Below, piece by piece: positions 26,135 through 34,224 of a DNA stretch of 35,196 nucleotides. The notes under the pieces are model-generated. The model was not told the origin of the DNA. It did no database searches and was given only the letters and a program-made list of their open reading frames with translations. Source of the stretch: Cyanobacteriota bacterium (GTDB taxonomy: Bacteria; Cyanobacteriota; Cyanobacteriia; PCC-6307; Cyanobiaceae); NCBI GenBank assembly GCA_026389265.1, contig JAPLIE010000102.1, positions 1 to 35,196 on the forward strand, written 5' to 3'. How positions within the stretch are numbered: position 1 is the first letter of the stretch; the number at the start of each line of letters is the position of its first letter. The position numbers and the translations under genes are program-made.

Positions 26135-27336
26135 CGCTTTGGACCGGCAGCAAAGGCTTCGACAAAGAGATCCCAGTATTGATCGGCCATGACCCCCGTG
26201 TCAGCGTATAAGGCAGCCTGGCGTAGTCCTTGTGTGGCAAGGCGGCTACGCAGGCTGGCGTCGCTGGCGAGTTGCAGCAGGGCGGTGGCGATTTCTTGGG
26301 GGTTGCCTGGGTGGAATCGCAGGGCGGCTTCGCCGACTACTTCCTGTAGGGCCGTGGTGCCGCTGCAGGCCACGGGAATACCCCGGGCCATGGCCTCAAT
26401 CACGGGCATGCCGAAGCCTTCATAGAGCGATGGAAAGACAACTGCCAAGGCATGTTGGTAGAGCCCCTCCAAGTCGTCGCTGCTGAGGAAGCCTGGAAGC
26501 ACAACCGACTCCTTGAGGTTGAGGACAGACGCAATACTTCTTAGATTTTCAACTCGGCCTTGGCCGTCACCGGTGCAGACCAGTTGTAAATCTTCTGGTA
26601 AGCCTTGTTGGCGGGCCATTGCAAAGGCGGTCAGTAGCATTTCGTGGTTTTTATGCGGCCATAGATTGGCGGGATATAGAAAGAAACGGCCGGACACCAC
26701 CCCGCACGGAGGATGGGCGACGACTTTAGGAGCACGATGGTGTGCTAATTGATGCGGGATCGTGCGGATCCGATCGGGATCAACCCCATTGTTTGTGGCA
26801 ACTCCGCGTGAGAAATCGGAGACCGCTGCGATGCGACTGGCTTGTTTGGCCATTCTTCTAAAATTGATGAGTCGTTCTTCCCGTTCTTTAGAGTTGAAGA
26901 AGTTCGGATAGGCTTGCACCTGGAGGTCATGAAAGGTTGAAACTATTGGCACTCCGGGCCGCTCTAGAAGCGTGGGTCCAAAGGGGCAATAAAGCAGGTC
27001 GGGTTTAGCGGAGTTATTCGGTATGGCCTGCCAAAGGCGTTTGAGTAGTTTCAGGCCACGTTGGCGGATGGAGTGGAGTTTTCGGGAACCCAAAAGACGG
27101 GAATTGACGCCGGTTTCTGAGTTAGAGCCATCTAGAACTTTGAACAACAGGTTTGGTTTTGTCATCGTCGCCACCTCTGCAAACACAGCCTGCCTGACCA
27201 CGGCGGTAAAGCTGGCGGCAGGCTGGCGATCACTCAATTCTTTGAGCAGGGCCAACATGAAGGGCTTGGCTCCACCATTGATACCTCCAGGTAAGAGTGG
27301 TGTGAGATCCACCAGGATCTTTTGTGGTTGGTCCAT
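26131..27336 (-). CDS. glycosyltransferase family 4 (GT-B fold)
   Basis: This 401-aa GT4 protein has the N-terminal GGINGGAKPFMLALLKEL loop, a mid-region DLLYCPFGPTLLERPGVPIVSTFHDLQ with the typical THD-like motif near the active site, AAVSDFSRGVA (acceptor/donor hinge), then RFFLYPANLWPHKNHEMLLTAF and FPSLYEGFGMPVIEAMARGIPVACSGTTALQEVVGEAALRF with the E-x7-E motif. The PANxWPHKN element occurs in a subgroup often found with mannose or rhamnose polymers, but donor identity stays open. GC (about 55% by eye) is higher than in the first island genes. The ATG at 27334-27336 lies 28 bp after the previous gene on this strand, suggesting one transcript with its neighbours. Confidence 0.88.
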   Translation of the reverse strand: MDQPQKILVDLTPLLPGGINGGAKPFMLALLKELSDRQPAASFTAVVRQAVFAEVATMTKPNLLFKVLDGSNSETGVNSRLLGSRKLHSIRQRGLKLLKRLWQAIPNNSAKPDLLYCPFGPTLLERPGVPIVSTFHDLQVQAYPNFFNSKEREERLINFRRMAKQASRIAAVSDFSRGVATNNGVDPDRIRTIPHQLAHHRAPKVVAHPPCGVVSGRFFLYPANLWPHKNHEMLLTAFAMARQQGLPEDLQLVCTGDGQGRVENLRSIASVLNLKESVVLPGFLSSDDLEGLYQHALAVVFPSLYEGFGMPVIEAMARGIPVACSGTTALQEVVGEAALRFHPGNPQEIATALLQLASDASLRSRLATQGLRQAALYADTGVMADQYWDLFVEAFAAGPKR

Positions 27337-27364
27337 GAGATATGCATCATTGAACTTGATGTGT

Positions 27365-28327
27365 CTAGTTTAGTATGGTGCCGCAAGTGATCAAAGGCAG
27401 CATCGGTGCCATCCGCTCTGGGCGGTGGCGCCACGCCTCGATCTGCTGCTCACTAAGCTTGCGCATTGTCCTTGAGTTTGTGATCAACTCTTTGAGGGCA
27501 TGGGCTTGTTGTTCAGCCGAGAATTGACGCCAGTCTAGTTCCGCAATGTCGAGCCAAAGGGGCCATTCGCCAAGGACAGGTACGCAGCAGCCAGCCAGCA
27601 GTGCCTCCGCTTGTGCAAAGCCGAACGACTCATAATCTGCAGGCAGAAAGAGGACGCTTGCTTGTCGTAATTCTTGTTGTACCTGATCGTCATCGACACC
27701 AACTCTTAGCGTAAGATTATCAGGCATGGGACCTTCCGGCTCGGTGGGCACCAAGGCCAAGGCCGGCAGATTGGTCATGACGATTAAGTCTAGAAATAGG
27801 GGCCAGCCCTTCTGGGCAACGGGCCTTCCAAGGTACACAACCGCAAAGGGCCGCGGCTGAAAAGACGCGCCTTGCTGGCTGGTTTCCACTTCTGTGGGCC
27901 ACGTTTGTCCGTGCTCTATGGAAAAAGGAAGGCTAATAACAACGCACCGGCCCGAATCGAGATGCAATCTTTCTGCCTCGGAGAGTGCGCAAATCGTTAT
28001 TCCTATTTTTTGGCTTAGTCGCAGAGCCTTAGCGGCAATTCTGGCCTTGCCCTTATGGCGGACATGGCCTGCAGGATGGAAACAGGGAATCCATATCACA
28101 GATTGTCCTCGCAACCTGGCTCGAATGGCAGTTCGATAAGCCCATGGACTGCTGCAGCCCAGTATAATCAGGGCTGTCAATTGCTTCGGTACGGGCGAGC
28201 CGGCCTTGATGATGCTTGTCGTATAGCCTCTATGGAGCAGTTCGGCTTCGAGTAGATTCTTGAGCGTTTTAATGCCGCCGATGTTGGTAAAACCGTTTGG
28301 CTCTCCGATCAGGCCTATGTGTGCCAT
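27365..28327 (-). CDS. glycosyltransferase (GT-B, family 4-like, divergent)
   Basis: A 320-aa protein best read as a diverged GT4 enzyme. It starts MAHIGLIGEPNGFTNIGGIKTL. The middle has SVIWIPCFHPAGHVRHKGKARIAAKALRLSQ and a switch-like ITICALSEAERLHL. The donor domain shows FAVVYLGRPVAQKGWPLFLDLI and LPADYESFGFAQAEALLAGCCVPVLGEWPLWL, in which E-x7-E is kept but the surrounding residues differ from the island's other enzymes. It is shorter than typical GT4 enzymes (350-400), the N-terminal domain being reduced. ATG 28325-28327 was chosen over a TTG ten codons upstream. It lies between gmd and the next GT4 gene on the same strand, with gaps of 38 and 28 bp. Confidence 0.75.
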   Translation of the reverse strand: MAHIGLIGEPNGFTNIGGIKTLKNLLEAELLHRGYTTSIIKAGSPVPKQLTALIILGCSSPWAYRTAIRARLRGQSVIWIPCFHPAGHVRHKGKARIAAKALRLSQKIGITICALSEAERLHLDSGRCVVISLPFSIEHGQTWPTEVETSQQGASFQPRPFAVVYLGRPVAQKGWPLFLDLIVMTNLPALALVPTEPEGPMPDNLTLRVGVDDDQVQQELRQASVLFLPADYESFGFAQAEALLAGCCVPVLGEWPLWLDIAELDWRQFSAEQQAHALKELITNSRTMRKLSEQQIEAWRHRPERMAPMLPLITCGTILN

Positions 28328-28365
28328 GGGTAGAAGTTGGTCTATTGCTAATGGCAAGTTATGAT

Positions 28366-29322
28366 TTAAAGAATTCTATCTTCGAGCATGCGCTGAACAA
28401 TATCTGGCAATCCAACTTCTGCTCGCCAATTCAGTTCGGATGAAATGAGGGCTGGATTCATTGCTGAATACCGAAGGTCACTTGGCCGCAGAAGAGTGTC
28501 ATCGCTGATCAGGTATTTCTCTGGATTGAGATTGGCGCACGCAAATGCATGTCGCACAAAATCGTTTAAAGAGTTGGTTTTCCCGGTGGCAATTAAATAA
28601 TCCTTGGCAATGGTTTGTTGCAGCATCGCGTGCATCGCCACGACATATTCTTGGGCCCATCCCCAGTCCCGCCAGATATCGAGATTGCCAAGCCGTAGTT
28701 CTCGTCGATCACCTCTGATGATTTCCCGAACTGCTGCGATGATTTTCATCGTTACGAAGCGATTTGGCCGAAGCGGTGATTCATGGTTGGCGAGAATGCC
28801 TGTGCAGCAGAACATACCATACGCCTGTCGATAATTCGCAACTTGCCAATATGCGGTGCTTTTGGCTACAGCATATGGGCTGCGCGGATGGAAGGCTGTT
28901 TCTTCGCTGGCTGGTTCGCCGTTGGTGTCTCCGAAGCATTCTGAGCTACCTGCGCTGAACATTCGTGTCGGTGCGCCAAGATAGCGCAACACTTCAAGGA
29001 AGTTGAGCGTTCCCCCAGCGATAGACTCCATGCATTCAACCGGTTGTTCGAAGGATAAGCCTACACTTGTTTGACCAGCAAGATTATAAATTTCAGTAGG
29101 TTCAATGGAAGAAAGGGCCTTTAGAACACTGCGGAAGTCGTTTGGGGCAATCGAAATGACCTCTACATCTTGGAGGATGCCAATACGGCGGAGCCGGGTG
29201 GTGTCACAAGTTTGGGCATCCCGGCTGCTACCGATCACCCTGTATCCGGCATTCAGCAGGTGATGGGCTAGATAGGCCCCATCTTGGCCAGTAACGCCAG
29301 CTATTAGAGCGGTTTTAGTCAT
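28366..29322 (-). CDS. gmd: GDP-mannose 4,6-dehydratase
   Basis: Gmd converts GDP-mannose to GDP-4-keto-6-deoxymannose, the precursor of GDP-L-fucose, GDP-D-rhamnose and related deoxy sugars. It is an extended SDR: the nucleotide loop is GVTGQDG (residues 9-15), the active-site region is MFSAGSSECFG, and the YxxxK pair is Tyr150 and Lys154 in SPYAVAKSTAYW. Family blocks NHESPLRPNRFVTMKI and LRLGNLDIWRDWGWAQEYV are nearly perfect and separate it from generic epimerases. At 318 aa it is slightly shorter than many Gmd proteins. No GDP-fucose synthase or GDP-4-keto-6-deoxymannose reductase gene is in the window, so the final sugar is unknown. It is probably the first gene of a leftward operon with the three glycosyltransferases beyond it. 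Confidence 0.93.
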   Translation of the reverse strand: MTKTALIAGVTGQDGAYLAHHLLNAGYRVIGSSRDAQTCDTTRLRRIGILQDVEVISIAPNDFRSVLKALSSIEPTEIYNLAGQTSVGLSFEQPVECMESIAGGTLNFLEVLRYLGAPTRMFSAGSSECFGDTNGEPASEETAFHPRSPYAVAKSTAYWQVANYRQAYGMFCCTGILANHESPLRPNRFVTMKIIAAVREIIRGDRRELRLGNLDIWRDWGWAQEYVVAMHAMLQQTIAKDYLIATGKTNSLNDFVRHAFACANLNPEKYLISDDTLLRPSDLRYSAMNPALISSELNWRAEVGLPDIVQRMLEDRIL

Positions 29323-29732
29323 GGGCGCTTTTGCACTATTGGGGATGCAAGGCTAGACCTTGATGCAGTTTGAGCCACCAAGGTTTTCACTTGACCTAGC
29401 CGCCACTGGGCAAGCGTTGGATCATGGCTCAATTGTGGAATAACGAATCGCAAAACACTCGTGTGTCGTCTTCCTGAGAACATGTTAAGGGCATACCTTG
29501 TCGAGGCATGAGCCAGGCTTTTGTTTGCGTCTCGCCATCGGTGGTTGATCCATTCTGCTCCTAAGCACCCCCTGCAGCCCGCTCGACAGGGTCGTCCTCC
29601 GTCCACGTCGTCTTCCGTCAAGGTCCTCCTCACGGGGATTTGACCATGGGCACCCCGGTCGTGCATGATGGCGTTGATGAGGCGCTTGCTGCCCCATCAG
29701 CGGAAGCCTGCCTGATCAGGCTCCTGCAAACT
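29323..29732. other. 410-bp gap between gmd and tRNA-Gly, no recognisable gene
   Basis: This holds the upstream region of gmd and the left flank of tRNA-Gly. Two short open frames exist on the minus strand (29319-29666, 115 codons, overlapping the gmd start; and 29485-29697), but neither resembles a family I know and their composition is Arg/Gly-rich. It may be decayed DNA from an earlier insertion beside the tRNA gene, although I cannot identify a transposase remnant. The half nearest gmd is lower in GC than the half nearest the tRNA, so a composition change occurs within the gap near 29,500. Confidence 0.4.
29705..29722 (+). other. small hairpin/palindrome 10 nt upstream of tRNA-Gly
   Basis: AGCCTG (29705-29710) pairs with CAGGCT (29717-29722) around a 6-nt loop, and CCTGATCAGG (29711-29720) is itself a perfect palindrome. 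It lies just before the tRNA 5' end. Possible readings are a protein-binding site, the end of an upstream transcript or a remnant of a recombination site. Confidence 0.3.
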
Positions 29733-29804
29733 GCGGATGTAGCTCAGTGGTAGAGCATCTCCTTGCCAAGGAGAGGGTCGAGAGTTCGAATCTCTTCATC
29801 CGCT
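29733..29804 (+). tRNA. tRNA-Gly (anticodon GCC)
   Basis: All four arms fold. The acceptor stem GCGGATG pairs with CATCCGC and the discriminator base is T29804. The D arm is GTAGCTCAGTGGTAGAGC, and the anticodon stem TCTCC/GGAGA encloses the loop TTGCCAA with anticodon GCC. The T arm is GAGAGTTCGAATCTC. The gene does not encode CCA. Its last nine bases overlap the 3' end of the GNAT gene on the other strand. It sits next to the lower-GC glycan island; tRNA-Gly genes are frequent integration targets, though no duplicated 3' end was found within the window. Confidence 0.97.
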
Positions 29805-30338
29805 TGTTTTCTGGTTTCCCTGGCGGTAAACCACCAGCAGTTGCTGGCCATGCTCGCCGCAAAATCCCAGCTTTTCGTAAAATCCGCTGCTATTGGTGGT
29901 CATCAGGTAGACCCGTTCGCTGGTAGCCACCGGGGGGCTGGCCAACAGGGCCTGCACGATCCTGCGGCCCAGGCCCCGTCCCTGGTGTTCCTCGGCTACC
30001 ACCACATCCCACAGCACCGCGCGGAACACCCCATCGCTCGTGGCCCGGCCGATGCCCACCAGCTGTCCCTCCTGCCAGGCGCTCACCACGCTGCAGCTCC
30101 CCAGCAGCATGCGCACCAGGGCCCCGCGGCTGCGCCCCTGGGCCCAGAAGCTGTGGTTGTCAAAGAGCTTCCGCACCTGGTTGATCGCAAGCAGCAGCCG
30201 CAGCGGTAGGCGGCCGTGATGCACCAGCTGGATCGCAGCGATGGCATTGCTCTCAGGCCCAGCGGCCATGGCGGCGTTGGCCTCGGGGTTGATCTCGGGG
30301 TTGGTGATCTTGTTGCTGGGAACGCTGGGGCTGGACAC
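29796..30338 (-). CDS. GNAT family N-acetyltransferase
   Basis: A 180-aa acetyltransferase of the GNAT fold, likely acting on a small molecule or protein amine with acetyl-CoA; the substrate is unknown. The acetyl-CoA binding motif A is VVVAEEHQGRGLGRRIVQALL (QGRGLG pyrophosphate loop, about residues 115-135), preceded by strand LVGIGRATSDGVFRAVLWDV and followed by VYLMTTNSSGFYEKLGF. The stop codon and last two sense codons lie inside the tRNA-Gly gene, so the C-terminus is partly encoded by the antisense of the tRNA acceptor arm. The start is unsure: GTG 30336-30338 gives this length, but a strong hairpin begins directly upstream of it; the internal ATG at 30267-30269 (157 aa, MAAGPESNAIAAIQL) keeps the whole fold. 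Confidence 0.87.
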   Translation of the reverse strand: MSSPSVPSNKITNPEINPEANAAMAAGPESNAIAAIQLVHHGRLPLRLLLAINQVRKLFDNHSFWAQGRSRGALVRMLLGSCSVVSAWQEGQLVGIGRATSDGVFRAVLWDVVVAEEHQGRGLGRRIVQALLASPPVATSERVYLMTTNSSGFYEKLGFCGEHGQQLLVVYRQGNQKTSG

Positions 30339-30377
30339 GGATTCAGGGGGCGGCCGGCTCGTCGGACCCCCGAATCC
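30339..30377. other. strong hairpin directly upstream of the GNAT reading frame
   Basis: GGATTC-A-GGGGG (30339-30350) pairs with CCCCC-GAATCC (30367-30377): eleven base pairs, one bulged A and a GC-rich 16-nt loop. It directly abuts the GTG candidate start of the GNAT gene (30338), where it would hinder ribosome binding. No T-run follows on either side. It lies in the 275-bp divergent region between GNAT and secA and could be an RNA regulatory hairpin or a protein-binding site. Confidence 0.45.
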
Positions 30378-30613
30378 TCGCCCCCGGGCGGATCAATCCA
30401 CCGGGCGATCCTGATCACGCCCCCACTCCCAGCGGGCTGGCCGTGCGGGTTCGCCAGGCTCCCGGGGCGCTGTGAGCTTCTTTCGTACGGCGCTATCAGG
30501 CCGGCAATCCACCCCGTGTGAACCGGCAGAACCCTTGCGCTACCTCACGTTTTGGCCCATCGGTGGCTTCTTTGCAGTGGTAAGCTGGCCGAATTCGGTT
30601 GGTTGTTCCCCCC

Positions 30614-33475
30614 ATGCTCAAGCTGCTGCTGGGCGATCCCAATGCCCGCAAGCTGAAGCGTTTCCAGCCGATCGTTTCGGATATCAATCTCCTCGAGGAG
30701 GACATCGCCCCCCTCTCCGACGACCAATTGCGTGGTCTGACGGCCGAATTCCGCCAGAAGCTCGAGATGGCCCGCGGTGTGGGCGGCAGCAGCGAGGCCA
30801 TCGTCGCCCGCGAACGCAAGCTCCTCGATGAGCTCCTGCCCCAGGCCTTCGCCGTGGTGCGTGAGGCCGGCAAGCGAGTGCTGGGCATGCGCCACTTCGA
30901 TGTGCAGCTGATCGGCGGCATGGTGCTGCATGAGGGCCAGATTGCCGAGATGAAGACCGGCGAAGGCAAAACGCTTGTGGCCACCCTGCCGGCCTATCTC
31001 AATGCCCTCACCGGTCGGGGGGTTCATGTGGTGACGGTGAACGACTACCTGGCCCGCCTGGACGCCGAGTGGATGGGCCAGATCCATCGCTTCCTGGGGC
31101 TATCGGTTGGCCTGATCCAGCAGGATATGGCTCCGGGTGAACGGCAGCGCAATTATGCATGTGATATCACCTATGCCACCAATTCTGAGTTGGGCTTTGA
31201 TTATCTTCGTGACAATATGGCCACCGATTTCGCCGAGGTTGTGCAGCGAGACTTTCATTATTGCGTGATCGACGAGGTTGATTCCATCCTTGTTGATGAA
31301 GCGCGCACGCCCTTGATCATTTCGGGTCAGATTGAGCGTCCCCAGGAAAAGTATCGGCGCGCCTATGAGATCGCAGAGCAGCTGGCTCGTTCCGCGGAAA
31401 TGGGCAAAGATGGTATCGATCCCGAGGGTGACTACGAAGTTGATGAAAAACAGCGTAATGTTACCCTAACCGATGAAGGCTATGCCGCCGCTGAACGGCT
31501 TCTCGGCGTCGATGACCTATACAACCCAGCCGATCCCTGGGCCCATTTCGTGCTGAATGCTCTCAAGGCTAAGGAGCTGTTTGTGAAGGATGTGAACTAT
31601 ATCGTGCGCTCCGGTGATGCCGTGATCGTGGATGAATTCACCGGCCGGGTCATGCCTGGCCGCCGCTGGAGCGATGGCTTGCATCAGGCGATCGAGGCCA
31701 AGGAGGGATTGGAGATTCAGCCGGAAACCCAGACTCTGGCCAGCATCACCTATCAGAACTTCTTTCTGCTCTATCCCCGCCTAGCCGGCATGACCGGCAC
31801 GGCGAAGACCGAGGAGGTGGAGTTTGAAAAAACCTATAAACTAGAGGTTACTGTTGTGCCCACAAATCGGCCGCGATCCCGTGCCGATTGGACCGATCAA
31901 GTGTATAAGAATGAAACGGCCAAGTGGCAGGCTGTTGCTTCCGAAACGGCCCAGATCCATTCCAGTGGCAGACCTGTGCTGGTGGGAACCACGAGTGTGG
32001 AGAAATCGGAGCTGCTCTCCGCCCTGCTGGCTGACCAGCAGGTGCCCCACAACCTTCTCAATGCCAAGCCCGAGAACGTGGAACGGGAGGCTGAGATCAT
32101 TGCCCAGGCCGGCCGGGCCGGCGCGGTGACCATCGCCACCAACATGGCGGGCCGTGGCACCGACATCATCCTGGGTGGCAACAGCGATTACATGGCGCGC
32201 TTGAAGTTGCGCGAGGTGCTGTTGCCCCGCTTGGTGCGGCCCGAGGAGACAGGCCACCTGCCTCCAGTTCCCCAGCGCGCGCTAGCTGGCGGAGGCGGTT
32301 TCGCTGGCTCGGCCCCGGATCCCTACAAGGCCCCCAGCGAGGCGAAGGCCCTCGGCACCCTCTATCCCTGTGCCCTCCTCCAGGCCACGGAGGACTCCCT
32401 CAGCAGGCTGGGTCGTGAGCTCGTGGAGGCCTGGGGCGACCGGGCACTTACCGTGCTGGAGCTGGAGGACCGCATCGCCCAGGCGGCCGAGAAGGCTCCC
32501 ACCTTTGATCCCGAGATCCAACGCATCCGGGAGGTGATTGGCCAGGTCAAGGCGGAATACGAACAGGTGGTGAAGCAGGAGGAGGAGCAGGTTCGCCAGG
32601 CGGGTGGTCTGCACGTGGTCGGAACCGAGCGGCATGAGTCCCGCCGGGTTGATAATCAGCTGCGCGGCCGAGCAGGTCGCCAAGGTGACCCTGGCAGCAC
32701 GCGCTTCTTCTTGTCACTGGAAGACAACCTGCTGCGCATTTTCGGCGGAGAACGGGTGGCCGGGCTGATGAATGCCTTCCGGGTGGAGGATGACATGCCG
32801 ATCGAATCGGGGATGCTGAACCGTTCGCTCGAGGGGGCTCAGAAGAAGGTGGAAACCTACTACTACGATATTCGCAAACAGGTGTTCGAATATGACGAAG
32901 TGATGAACAATCAGCGTAAGGCTGTCTATGCAGAGCGTCGCCGGGTTCTCGAGGGTCGAGGCCTGAAGCAGCAGGTCATCGGCTACGGCGAGCGCACAAT
33001 CAACGACATTGTGGATGCCTATGTGAATCCCGACCTACCTCCCGAGGAATGGGACCTGGAGCAGGTGGTCAGCAAGGCCAAGGAGTTTGTTTATCTGCTG
33101 GAGGATCTCAAGCCAGAGCAGCTTCAGGGCCTCTCTCTCGATGAGCTCAAGGCGTTCCTGCAGGAGCAGATGCGCAATGCCTACGACATCAAGGAGGGCC
33201 AGGTTGAGGAGGCCCGCCCAGGATTGATGCGTGAAGCCGAGCGCTTCTTCATTCTGCAGCAGATCGACACCCTCTGGCGTGAGCACTTGCAAGCGATGGA
33301 TGCCTTGCGGGAATCGGTGGGCTTGCGCGGCTATGGCCAGAAGGATCCGCTGATTGAATACAAGAATGAGGGCTACGACATGTTCCTCGACATGATGATT
33401 CAGATGCGTCGCAACGTGATCTACTCGATGTTCATGTTCCAACCTGCTCCCAGCCCTGAGCAAGTCGTCGTCTAG
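30614..33475 (+). CDS. secA: preprotein translocase subunit SecA
   Basis: SecA is the ATPase motor that pushes unfolded proteins through SecYEG in the plasma and thylakoid membranes. The Walker A-type motif MKTGEGKT is at residues 113-120, the DEVD Walker B at 220-223 ([22 protein letters not shown]), and the second nucleotide-binding domain carries [34 protein letters not shown] and [18 protein letters not shown]. The helical scaffold ends with [34 protein letters not shown]. The zinc-binding tail (CxC...) of proteobacterial SecA is absent; the protein simply ends [12 protein letters not shown] Pro/Gly-rich insertion ([28 protein letters not shown]) lies near residue 550. ATG 30614 ([10 protein letters not shown]) gives 953 aa. 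Its TAG shares one base with the next gene's GTG start. Segments near 31,140-31,480 use noticeably AT-richer codons than the rest. Confidence 0.97.
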   Translation: MLKLLLGDPNARKLKRFQPIVSDINLLEEDIAPLSDDQLRGLTAEFRQKLEMARGVGGSSEAIVARERKLLDELLPQAFAVVREAGKRVLGMRHFDVQLIGGMVLHEGQIAEMKTGEGKTLVATLPAYLNALTGRGVHVVTVNDYLARLDAEWMGQIHRFLGLSVGLIQQDMAPGERQRNYACDITYATNSELGFDYLRDNMATDFAEVVQRDFHYCVIDEVDSILVDEARTPLIISGQIERPQEKYRRAYEIAEQLARSAEMGKDGIDPEGDYEVDEKQRNVTLTDEGYAAAERLLGVDDLYNPADPWAHFVLNALKAKELFVKDVNYIVRSGDAVIVDEFTGRVMPGRRWSDGLHQAIEAKEGLEIQPETQTLASITYQNFFLLYPRLAGMTGTAKTEEVEFEKTYKLEVTVVPTNRPRSRADWTDQVYKNETAKWQAVASETAQIHSSGRPVLVGTTSVEKSELLSALLADQQVPHNLLNAKPENVEREAEIIAQAGRAGAVTIATNMAGRGTDIILGGNSDYMARLKLREVLLPRLVRPEETGHLPPVPQRALAGGGGFAGSAPDPYKAPSEAKALGTLYPCALLQATEDSLSRLGRELVEAWGDRALTVLELEDRIAQAAEKAPTFDPEIQRIREVIGQVKAEYEQVVKQEEEQVRQAGGLHVVGTERHESRRVDNQLRGRAGRQGDPGSTRFFLSLEDNLLRIFGGERVAGLMNAFRVEDDMPIESGMLNRSLEGAQKKVETYYYDIRKQVFEYDEVMNNQRKAVYAERRRVLEGRGLKQQVIGYGERTINDIVDAYVNPDLPPEEWDLEQVVSKAKEFVYLLEDLKPEQLQGLSLDELKAFLQEQMRNAYDIKEGQVEEARPGLMREAERFFILQQIDTLWREHLQAMDALRESVGLRGYGQKDPLIEYKNEGYDMFLDMMIQMRRNVIYSMFMFQPAPSPEQVVV

Positions 33476-34224
33476 TGGAGCCCGTTCTTGAGCTGCGGGA
33501 TGTTTGGTTGCGCATCCCAGTGGCCACCTTGGAAACCAGGAGCCTTAAAAAGGTATTGATCCGCTCCGTCACCGGGGGGGCGCTGCGCAAGTCTGGATCG
33601 GGCGCCGAAATCGAGGCCCTAAGGGGCATTAGTTGCACGATTTACCACGGTGAAAGGATTGCTCTGATTGGCCACAATGGTGCTGGCAAGTCCACCTTTT
33701 TGCGTCTCGTCTCTGGCATTTATCAGCCCACCAGTGGTCTTTTTCGAGCCTATTGCCCGGTGTTTCCGATGATCCAAAAGAGCTTCATCACCAGTCCTGA
33801 TCTCAGCGGTATGCAGGCGGCAAAGGGGCATTATTTGTTGATGCATGGTAATTTACTCGGCTTTGATGCTTTCATTGAGGACGTGATTGATTTTTCTGGT
33901 CTCGGCGATTTTATTCATTTGCCGATGAAGGGTTACAGCGAAGGCATGGGTGCCCGCTTGCTCTTCTCGATGCTCACCGCATCCCAGCATGATTGCTTGG
34001 CAATGGATGAGGGTTTTGGTGCTGGTGACGCCCGTTTCTTTGAGCGCGCCCAGCGACGTATGGAAGACTTCATTGGTTCAGCTGGTACCTTATTGCTTGC
34101 AAGCCACGCAAGTGAGCTCTTGCGGCAGTTCTGTACCCGTGGGCTGGTCTTTCATCAGGGCCAGATTGTATGCGATGCTTCTTTGGAGGAGGCGTTGACT
34201 TATTACCATGAACACTGCATTTAA
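33475..34224 (+). CDS. ABC transporter ATP-binding protein, polysaccharide export (Wzt/TagH-like)
   Basis: The ATPase of an ABC exporter that moves a lipid-linked or finished polysaccharide across the plasma membrane. Walker A is GHNGAGKS (residues 66-73), the signature motif is the variant YSEGM (154-158) typical of the polysaccharide-export subfamily, Walker B is CLAMDE (174-179) and the switch histidine lies in [13 protein letters not shown]. About 50 residues precede the core ([10 protein letters not shown]..., then [24 protein letters not shown]), the subfamily layout. The protein ends after the ATPase domain at 249 aa, so the sugar-binding extension of some Wzt proteins is missing. The start GTG at 33475-33477 shares a base with the secA stop; no ribosome site is visible, so coupling to secA is likely. 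The permease gene overlaps its 3' end by 17 nt. Confidence 0.9.
   Translation: MEPVLELRDVWLRIPVATLETRSLKKVLIRSVTGGALRKSGSGAEIEALRGISCTIYHGERIALIGHNGAGKSTFLRLVSGIYQPTSGLFRAYCPVFPMIQKSFITSPDLSGMQAAKGHYLLMHGNLLGFDAFIEDVIDFSGLGDFIHLPMKGYSEGMGARLLFSMLTASQHDCLAMDEGFGAGDARFFERAQRRMEDFIGSAGTLLLASHASELLRQFCTRGLVFHQGQIVCDASLEEALTYYHEHCI

Noticed and set aside
29319-29666. A 115-codon open frame ending with a 4-nt overlap on the gmd start
   Set aside because: The overlap looks like coupling, but there is no recognisable family, no ribosome site and a composition change in the middle. It is kept only as part of the unexplained gap.
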